This document shows, piece after piece, positions 58,918-64,000 of a stretch of DNA of 64,000 bases. Source of the stretch: Paludibacteraceae bacterium (GTDB lineage Bacteria; Bacteroidota; Bacteroidia; Bacteroidales; Paludibacteraceae). The notes beneath the pieces were generated by a model. That model was not told the DNA's origin. It ran no database searches and saw only the letters and a list, made by a program, of their open reading frames with translations. A program made the translations under genes and the position numbers. Location of the stretch: NCBI GenBank assembly GCA_017464475.1, contig JAFTZQ010000016.1, positions 43,530-107,529 of the forward strand. Reading direction: 5' to 3'. Within the stretch, counting starts at the first letter, position 1; the number at the start of each line of letters is the position of its first letter.

Positions 58918-59931
58918 ATGAAGAAATTTTTACTTTCAGCTTTGGTGCTTGCAGCAAGCACCTTTGCAGCCAATGCCATCGAAGGCGAACTCTCAGGCAA
59001 GTTCATCATCAACACTGACGGAGACAGCGTTCATTTCTCACAGGGACTCCTCCAGTATCATGAAATGACAAGTGAATGGTCGTTTGCGGCCTACCAGTTT
59101 AAAGCCGATAATGACGCACTCGCGTATTTCGGTTGGGGGACCAGCGGTTGGAACAGCGGTGCCAATGAGTACCAGCCTACTTCTACCTCTGCCGATCCGG
59201 CTGACTATTTTGTAGGCGGTAATGAGAACAACAACTTGACCGGCGACTATGCCTATGCCGACTGGGGAATCTACAACCCCATCAAAAACGGAGGGAACAG
59301 ATCCGGACTATGGCGCGTGCTCACCCATGAAGAATGGGTATATATCGTAGAGTCGCGTCCGAACGCGGGCAAACTGTTCGGTTTCGCTACGATTGATAAC
59401 CTGTACAAAGGTGTTATCTTGCTCCCGGACGAGTGGGTTCTCCCCTCTGGCGTAACCTTCAAGCCCGGCACGGATTGCTATATGGAGTATGAGACCGGCA
59501 ATGGATGGCGGAATCTGAATCTCGATATGCAGACCAACTATAATGACAACAAATATACCCTTGCCCAATGGGAGATAATGGAAGAAGCCGGTGCTGTCTT
59601 CTTCCCGGCTATGGGATATCTCACAGGTGGAGAGATCCGTTATCCGAATGACTACGGTTACTACGTTTCCTCCTCCGCGAGAAATGGATACACCGAGTAC
59701 GCAATGGAGTTTGACAATAAGAGTCTCCTTGCCAGCGACGGCGCTTCCAGAAGGGGAAATGGCGTCTCCGTACGTCTCGTCACCCGTCCCGATAGCGACT
59801 ATCAAGGCATTGATGAAATATCCTCTTCCCTTCAGGGAGGAGATAGAGGTAGGCTCATTCTTCGTGACGGACAAGTCCTCATCCTGATGGACGGCAAGAT
59901 AATTAACGTGCTGGGACAGCCAGTACGTTAA
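58918..59931 (+). CDS. Secreted paralogous-domain protein with conserved C-terminal tail
   Basis: A 337-residue secreted protein (signal peptide LLSALVLAASTFAANA). The body matches the style of a common Bacteroidales/Fibrobacter secreted paralog: FSQGLLQYHE, AYADWGIYNPI, WRVLTHEEWVYIVESRPNA, GVILLPDEWVLPSGVTF, AVFFPAMGYL and GNGVSVRLV. It ends with LILRDGQVLILMDGKIINVL and GQPVR, the tail shared with the giant protein and the 62084 protein. A degenerate palindromic element (59820-59849, SSSLQGGDRG) sits exactly between body and tail. Function unknown; probably a cell-surface binding protein. Confidence 0.83.
   Translation: MKKFLLSALVLAASTFAANAIEGELSGKFIINTDGDSVHFSQGLLQYHEMTSEWSFAAYQFKADNDALAYFGWGTSGWNSGANEYQPTSTSADPADYFVGGNENNNLTGDYAYADWGIYNPIKNGGNRSGLWRVLTHEEWVYIVESRPNAGKLFGFATIDNLYKGVILLPDEWVLPSGVTFKPGTDCYMEYETGNGWRNLNLDMQTNYNDNKYTLAQWEIMEEAGAVFFPAMGYLTGGEIRYPNDYGYYVSSSARNGYTEYAMEFDNKSLLASDGASRRGNGVSVRLVTRPDSDYQGIDEISSSLQGGDRGRLILRDGQVLILMDGKIINVLGQPVR
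59820..59849 (+). repeat. Palindromic element before a C-terminal tail
   Basis: TCCTCTTCCCTTCAGGGAGG then AGATAGAGG, in frame as SSSLQGGDRG. Confidence 0.7.
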
Positions 59932-60144
59932 TGGGGACCCCGCAAATTTTAATTTGTGGGGAGAGCGGAGCCGCTCCGAGTATTTACTACTAAAACGAAG
60001 TTTTGGTACATATACGAGGAGTGAGCCCGTGAGCGCCGAGGTGAAGTAAGCCAACTCCGACAGTGGATAAAGTCCTTCCTTTTAGGGAAGGATTTAGGAT
60101 AGGCTCCTAAGCCATGCAGGGCTGACTCCCCTGCATGGTTACAA

Positions 60145-60176
60145 AAGCTGAATGCTGACTACTGAAAGCTGAAGGC
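60145..60176 (-). repeat. TCAGCNN heptamer array, intergenic
   Basis: AAGCTGAATGCTGACTACTG then AAAGCTGAAGGC, inverse of the TCAGCNN units, adjoining inverted repeat L3 as at L1. Confidence 0.65.
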
Positions 60177-60194
60177 AAAATGTGACCTTTGACA

Positions 60195-60207
60195 TATTGG
60201 ATTACCG
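60195..60207 (+). repeat. Inverted repeat L3 (TATTGGATTACCG) bounding ATPase cassette 3
   Basis: Exact 13-mer with TTTGACA on its left, as in L1 and L2; inverse partner at 61974-61986. Confidence 0.8.
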
Positions 60208-60302
60208 TTTAAACGTACCGTGGTCGAACGTTACGTAGTGGTAACGAAGTGGTAAGGAAGGCGACAGGGAAATGAGTGCATTTTTGGCAGTGGAAGCCCA
60301 CT

Positions 60303-60352
60303 CCTTAGTAGGTCTATCCCTATTATATAGGGGATAGACTACTCTACTAAGG
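60303..60352. repeat. Long imperfect palindrome inside cassette 3
   Basis: CTTAGTAG...CTATCCC...GGGATAG...CTACTAAG arms pair over about 45 bases, a strong hairpin 110 bases after L3. Confidence 0.75.
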
Positions 60353-60449
60353 GGTACCGGGCTCCCCCGCCAACGATGATGATGCGGACGCTCCGCACGC
60401 TCGAATCCGTCTAAAATCGCCAAAATAATCAAGTTTTAGACGAAATAAC

Positions 60450-60481
60450 TTGCATATATCATTATTTTGTTGTACCTTTGC
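60450..60481 (+). promoter_or_regulatory. Promoter of ATPase cassette 3
   Basis: TTGCATATATC, then TTTTGTTGTACCTTTGCAGC; nearly the same as the promoter of cassette 2. Confidence 0.85.
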
Positions 60482-60505
60482 AGCGGATTTTAATAGCAGA
60501 AAGAT

Positions 60506-61942
60506 ATGGAAATCATTGGCAGAAGGATGGAAAAACAGCGCTTGGAGAGTTTGTATAACTCCCGTAGAGCGGAATTCTTAGTGGTCTATGGCAGACGCCG
60601 CGTCGGAAAAACCTATCTCGTCCGGCAGCATTTCGAGAACCGGTTTGCTTTCGTGACGACGGGTTTGTACAAAAAATCCCAGGATATGCAACTGACGCAG
60701 TTTGCGATGGCTTTGAATGAGTCTTTCGGGATAGACATGCCTGCATTCAGTACGTGGCTGGAAGCTTTTGCCATGCTCAAGAAATGCCTGCAGGGCTCCA
60801 AGCAGGACCGCAAGGTGGTCTTTATAGATGAAATATCATGGTTTGATACCACCGGCTCGGATTTCATTGGAGCTCTGGAATGGTTCTGGAACGGATGGGC
60901 TGCATCGCAAAGTGATATTTTTCTTATTGCTTGCGGCAGTGCCACTTCATGGATCACGGATAAACTGCTGTCTGACAAAGGCGGATTATTCAATCGCGCC
61001 ACCTGCCAGATGTTTCTTCTTCCTTTTACGCTGAACGAAACGGAGCAGTACCTTGTATCGCGCGGATTCGAATGGAACAGGTATGATATTACGGAGTGCT
61101 ACATGGTAATGGGAGGCATTCCGTACTACTTGAACCAATTGGATCCTCTGCTTACTTACACAGCGAATGTAGATGAACTGTTTTTCAAGAAGAACGGGCG
61201 GTTGAAAGATGAGTTTGACCACTTGTATAAAATGCTATTCGAGAACTCTCCCTACTATATCAAACTGGTGGAAGCCCTGTCGGAGAAGACCATGGGCTTG
61301 ACCCGGGACGAGATCAGCAAGACCGCCAAAGTAGGCAATAACGGGCAACTGACGAAAGCGCTGCGTGACTTGGTTAACTGCAATATCATCCGCGGCTACA
61401 ATTATTTTGGCAAAGCCAGGAATGGTATCGTGTACCAGTTGTCCGACTACTTCACGATGTTCTATTTCCGCTTCATCCGCCAGTACTACGGAAGGGATGA
61501 GCATTTCTGGACCTTTACCATCGACCAGCCGGCGCGACGCGCATGGGCGGGGTGCACTTTTGAACAAGTATGCAAAGACCATATTGACCAAATCAAACAT
61601 GCCATAGGTATTTGGGGTGTTATGAGTGAGCAATCGACATGGTATAGCAAGCCGCAGAAAGATTCCTCTGCACGCGGAGCACAGATAGATATGCTCATTG
61701 CCCGTCGCGATCATGTCATCAATATCTGCGAAATGAAATTCTCGCAGAGCGAATATACCATCGACAAAGACTATGAATTGCAACTTCGAAACAAAGTAGG
61801 TACTTTCCGCGATGCTACAGGCACACATGATGCGCTCCATGTAACGATGATAACCACTTATGGCGTCAAACCGAACAGCCATAGCGGCATTGTACAGTCG
61901 CAAGTGACGTTGGATGATTTATTCCTCCCGAATAGAGAATAA
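60506..61942 (+). CDS. Archaeal-type AAA ATPase with DUF234-like C-terminus (cassette 3)
   Basis: A 478-residue ATPase of the ATPase_2 (PF01637)-like class. Walker A is GRRRVGKTY (29-37); Walker B KVVFIDEIS has D108 and E109; FLIACGSATSWI is the sensor I segment. After a winged-helix-like region (LTRDEISKTAKVGNNGQLTK) the C-terminal domain contains GAQIDMLIAR and, 12 residues later, NICEMKFSQ, the D...ExK arrangement of a PD-(D/E)XK-like fold, here complete. This is a different subfamily from the cassette 1 and 2 ATPases, yet it lies between the same inverted repeats and uses nearly the same promoter. Role unknown. Confidence 0.88.
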   Translation: MEIIGRRMEKQRLESLYNSRRAEFLVVYGRRRVGKTYLVRQHFENRFAFVTTGLYKKSQDMQLTQFAMALNESFGIDMPAFSTWLEAFAMLKKCLQGSKQDRKVVFIDEISWFDTTGSDFIGALEWFWNGWAASQSDIFLIACGSATSWITDKLLSDKGGLFNRATCQMFLLPFTLNETEQYLVSRGFEWNRYDITECYMVMGGIPYYLNQLDPLLTYTANVDELFFKKNGRLKDEFDHLYKMLFENSPYYIKLVEALSEKTMGLTRDEISKTAKVGNNGQLTKALRDLVNCNIIRGYNYFGKARNGIVYQLSDYFTMFYFRFIRQYYGRDEHFWTFTIDQPARRAWAGCTFEQVCKDHIDQIKHAIGIWGVMSEQSTWYSKPQKDSSARGAQIDMLIARRDHVINICEMKFSQSEYTIDKDYELQLRNKVGTFRDATGTHDALHVTMITTYGVKPNSHSGIVQSQVTLDDLFLPNRE

Positions 61943-61969
61943 TACACATCTCTTTTCGGTCTTACTATT

Positions 61970-62006
61970 AAAGCGGTAATCCAATTAAGCGGTTTACCGC
62001 TTTTTG
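61970..62006 (+). terminator. Terminator of cassette 3, containing inverted repeat R3
   Basis: AAGCGG, loop TTTA, CCGCTTTTT, preceded by CGGTAATCCAATT (R3, 61974-61986, one mismatch from the inverse of L3). Confidence 0.75.
61974..61986 (-). repeat. Inverted repeat R3 bounding ATPase cassette 3
   Basis: CGGTAATCCAATT matches the inverse of L3 at 12 of 13 positions, 31 bases after the ATPase stop codon. Confidence 0.75.
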
Positions 62007-62083
62007 TGTGTCATCGAAGAATTAGAATAACTAGGTGAACTAGTTAGAATAGATAAACCAAACAATTAAAAACAACAAATAGT

Positions 62084-62920
62084 ATGAAAAAAATCTACTT
62101 GGTTGCTCTGATGAGCATTACAACTTTCGCTGCTGCTTTTGCAGCTGAATGGGAATCCGGAATCAAGGTGTTTGGTACCCAGATCACCTCGGACAATGTA
62201 TCCGACCTCATGTCGCTCTTCAAAGACAACGAGGCGGAAGGCACCGTCACGTATGACCACGCCACGCAAACGCTGACCCTGACCAATGTCCAGCTGACGT
62301 CTCATGACGTGTGGAACAGTTTCTTCCGCTTCACCAGCACCGCGGCAAACAAACAATTCAAGGTGGTGGTAAACGGAATTTGCGGCTTTTACAACAACGG
62401 CAACAAGCATTCCGTCTTTTTCGCAGAGAGCGGCATCACAATTACTTTCGAGGGAGGTTCCTCTGATCCGTACAAGGACGCTATCCAGATCATGGAAGGG
62501 AATGGCTTCTGTGCGGAAAACGGCACGATGATCTTCCGCGACGTAGCGCTTGATTTTACCGACGTTACCTTCCCCCTCAGCGGTAATTCCAAGTCCGACC
62601 TTCTGGCGCTGACCCTTGACCACTGCACCCTGATGGCGCACCCGACGAGTATCTTCGGCAACCTGAGCGAGTTCAATATGGTCAGCTGCTATTTCAAGCA
62701 ACCTGCGGACGCAGTCTATAACCCGGAGAAACACCGCGTTGAGATCAACGGAAATGAACTCGCAAATATGGACGTGCAGATATCCGCGAGCGACAAGCAG
62801 GGCGTAGACCAAACCCCCTCCGGCTCCCCCTCAAGGGGAGAGAAAGTGCTGCGCGACGGCATGCTCCTCATCGATCGCAACGGCAAGACCTATAACGCGC
62901 AAGGCGCGGAAGTACGGTAA
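62084..62920 (+). CDS. Secreted beta-rich protein with conserved C-terminal tail
   Basis: A 278-residue secreted protein (signal MSITTFAAAFA). The body is a Bacteroidales surface module: IKVFGTQITSDNVSDL, GTVTYDHATQTLTLTNVQL, FKVVVNGICGFYNNG and SGITITFEGG, a right-handed beta-type pattern often found in carbohydrate-binding or adhesive proteins. The end, EKVLRDGMLLIDRNGKTYN plus AQGAEVR, is the shared C-terminal tail. A palindromic element (62812-62846) translated PSGSPSRGE lies precisely before it. A terminator of the ATPase cassette and a TAGAATAACTAG-type microrepeat precede the gene. Confidence 0.82.
   Translation: MKKIYLVALMSITTFAAAFAAEWESGIKVFGTQITSDNVSDLMSLFKDNEAEGTVTYDHATQTLTLTNVQLTSHDVWNSFFRFTSTAANKQFKVVVNGICGFYNNGNKHSVFFAESGITITFEGGSSDPYKDAIQIMEGNGFCAENGTMIFRDVALDFTDVTFPLSGNSKSDLLALTLDHCTLMAHPTSIFGNLSEFNMVSCYFKQPADAVYNPEKHRVEINGNELANMDVQISASDKQGVDQTPSGSPSRGEKVLRDGMLLIDRNGKTYNAQGAEVR
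62812..62846 (+). repeat. Palindromic element before a C-terminal tail, intact frame
   Basis: CCCCCTCCGGCTCCCCCTCA then AGGGGAGAG; translated TPSGSPSRGE. The copy at 63640 differs by one extra base and breaks its gene. Confidence 0.88.
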
Positions 62921-62953
62921 TGCGCGGTCTTTGAATTATAAATCGAAAATAGT

Positions 62954-63747
62954 ATGATTAAACTGATAAACATATTGATTATGGCACTGACGATAGCTAC
63001 GGGTAGTGGAGGAGAACCCCAAGCCACCTACCGGATTGATTATGCCGGAAAGAAGTATTGGTTTTGCGCAATGACGAAAAGCGGCAAACAGATTGCTCCG
63101 CCGGAGCAGGCGAAAGCGGGGGAAGAGGTGGTCATCTACTATCCCACGATCGCCACTGACACCGATTACACCTTCCTGGTGGACGGCTGCTATTTCCGTC
63201 CGGAATACCAGAGGGACAAAGGGTTTATCTTCCGTTTCGTCATGCCGGACCACGACATCACCATCGAGTGTAACGAGCGCAACTTCATGCTCCCGGAAAT
63301 GGATCCGGACGGCGTGAGACCGCAGTAGCAACAGGTCGGACGGACAGGTAGCCTATATCAACACGGGGGCTTTCGCGAATGGTTACTCGCTGCGATCCGT
63401 GACTATCCCCCGCAGCGTGGAGATTGTCGGGGATTCCGTTTTTGGCGGGTGCAGGTCTCTAAAAACGGTCTATAACTATGCCGTCACCCCGCAGCGCATA
63501 AACGGTAGTGTTTTCGCGGAGGTAGATCAGTCCCGATGCACCCTCTATGTCCCGAAGGGATCCGTTCCCGCATACCGGGCGGCGGACGTATGGAAGGACT
63601 TTGTCATCGAGGAAATGCCCGCGCAGGAAGGCGTAGAAACTCCCTCCGGCTCTCCCCTCAAGGGGAGAGAAGGTGCTCCGCAACGGCATGCTCCTCATCG
63701 AGTGCAACGGCAAGACTTACAATGCCCAAGGCGCCGAGCTCCGCTGA
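62954..63747 (+). pseudogene. Decayed BspA-type LRR surface protein (two frameshifts)
   Basis: The first part (62954-63328, 124 codons) has a signal-like start (IKLINILIMALTIATG) and an InlB-like repeat (YTFLVDGCYFRPE, FRFVMPDHDITIECNE), then stops. From 63318 another frame continues with AYINTGAFANGYSLRSVTIP and CRSLKTVYNYAVTP, the typical end of an LRR_5/BspA protein. A second shift occurs in the palindromic element near 63640, where a C-run is one base longer than in the intact paralog, after which the conserved tail KVLRNGMLLIECNGKTYN resumes in a third frame and ends at TGA 63747. The likely original was a secreted LRR protein with the shared C-terminal tail. Sequencing error cannot be excluded. 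Confidence 0.75.
63640..63670 (+). repeat. Palindromic element causing a frameshift
   Basis: CTCCCTCCGGCTCTCCCCTC then AAGGGGAGAG; compared with 62812 it has one more base in the central C-run and shifts the tail out of frame. Confidence 0.8.
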
Positions 63748-63785
63748 CATCTGAAAGCTGATAGCTGAAGGCTGACATCTGATAG
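63745..63785 (-). repeat. TCAGCNN heptamer array after the LRR pseudogene
   Basis: CTGAAAGCTGATAGCTGAAG and GCTGACATCTGATAG, inverse of TCAGCNN, directly after the stop codon. Confidence 0.7.
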
Positions 63786-63808
63786 TCAAACCAAAAAATA
63801 ACAACATT

Positions 63809-64000
63809 ATGAAAAAAATCTTTTTATTTCTCCTGCCGGCGGTGATGCTGTTTGCGGCGGGATGCAAGGACAAGAACGAGCCTGAGCAAGGACAGAGCCA
63901 GGAACAGGGACAAGGTCAAGGTGAGGAACAAGGCGGTGAACAAGGCGGGACACAGACGGACACCCTGCGGGTTTATACCGTCTTTGATGCCGCTTCCGGC
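63809..64000 (+). CDS. Lipoprotein with Gln/Gly-rich linker, 3' end outside window
   Basis: ATG 63809 opens MKKIFLFLLPAVMLFAAGC, a type II signal peptide, with KDKNEPE after the Cys fitting surface export. A low-complexity Gln/Gly/Glu linker of about 25 residues follows (GQSQEQGQGQGEEQGGEQGG), encoded by hexamer-like CAAGGN repeats, and then the start of a globular part (TLRVYTVFDAASG). The gene runs off the end of the window in an open frame. It has the same signal style as the lipoprotein at 57310; function cannot be told. Confidence 0.75.
   Translation, partial: MKKIFLFLLPAVMLFAAGCKDKNEPEQGQSQEQGQGQGEEQGGEQGGTQTDTLRVYTVFDAASG

Larger units (their letters stand above)
59932..60505. other. 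Spacer packed with small hairpins before ATPase cassette 3
   Basis: A succession of short palindromes: GCAAATTTTAATTTGT, AGCGGAGCCGCT, AAAACGAAGTTTT, CCTTCCTTTTAGGGAAGG, CCATGCAGGG/CCCCTGCATGG. Then a heptamer array (60145-60176), inverted repeat L3 (60195-60207), a long palindrome (60303-60352) and the ATPase promoter (60450-60481). No gene is seen. Confidence 0.7.

Noticed and set aside
1-64000. tRNA or rRNA genes
   Set aside because: Reading both strands by eye I found no cloverleaf with TTC-type T-loop or rRNA signature; a covariance-model scan would be needed to be certain.

Overview
The window reads as a chromosomal segment of an uncultured, probably gut-associated member of the Bacteroidales (Bacteroidota). 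The support is: many promoters of the Bacteroidetes type (TTGCATAT, about 13 bases, then TACCTTTG or TAnTTTTG) with few Shine-Dalgarno sites; SusC/BtuB-like TonB receptors; lipoproteins with acidic residues after the Cys; BACON/BIG2 and BspA-type LRR surface proteins; DUF2851, DUF4491 and calycin-like families; and a shared C-terminal tail on secreted proteins. No rRNA, tRNA, transposase, integrase or CRISPR array was found.

Layout. 1-4.3 kb: the end of a fimbrillin-like lipoprotein, then two AAA ATPases of the ATPase/DUF4143 class. 4.6-14.3 kb: one 3232-residue LamG-containing surface protein. 14.8-20.8 kb: free-Met sulfoxide reductase, a lipoprotein esterase, a third ATPase, an EEP-family nuclease/phosphatase and a TonB receptor. 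21.2-29.5 kb: a four-gene restriction-modification operon in which a large N6-methylase and a small PD-(D/E)XK-like protein sit between type III mod and res. 29.5-37 kb: DUF2851, a winged-helix regulator, an HEMGH metallopeptidase, a membrane protein, a second TonB receptor with a calycin-like lipoprotein, and DUF4491. 37-40 kb, minus strand: nadA, and rsmA overlapping corA. 40.2-41.7 kb: a HepT-like protein, a GtrA-like protein and a ProXp deacylase. 42.1-45.8 kb: a DUF4062-STAND NTPase. 45.8-51.8 kb: dtd, two tandem FucI-like paralogs, class II aldolase, a four-helix-bundle protein and an acetyl-CoA hydrolase/transferase. 52-64 kb: a TPR-transmembrane-AraC regulator, then lipoproteins, an outer membrane barrel, tail-bearing secreted proteins, a fourth ATPase and a decayed LRR gene.

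The most unusual property is how heavily the region is seeded with short repeats, in spacers and inside genes. A C/G-rich palindrome occurs about 12 times, 11 of them inside genes, nearly always in frame; rsmA, two TonB receptors, the sulfoxide reductase and the EEP gene carry it. Separate families of TCAGCNN heptamers, 15-mers read as DQMVN, CTTTCAC heptamers, GTGGGTGATTA 11-mers and CAAAC-plus-hairpin arrays also occur. Three of the four ATPase genes lie between 12-13 bp inverted copies of TATTGGATTACCG, a cassette-like arrangement.

The best candidates for undescribed biology are the nested restriction-modification operon, the inverted-repeat-bounded ATPase cassettes, the in-frame palindromic elements and the DUF4062-STAND protein. 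All function calls come from reading motifs; no database search was run.
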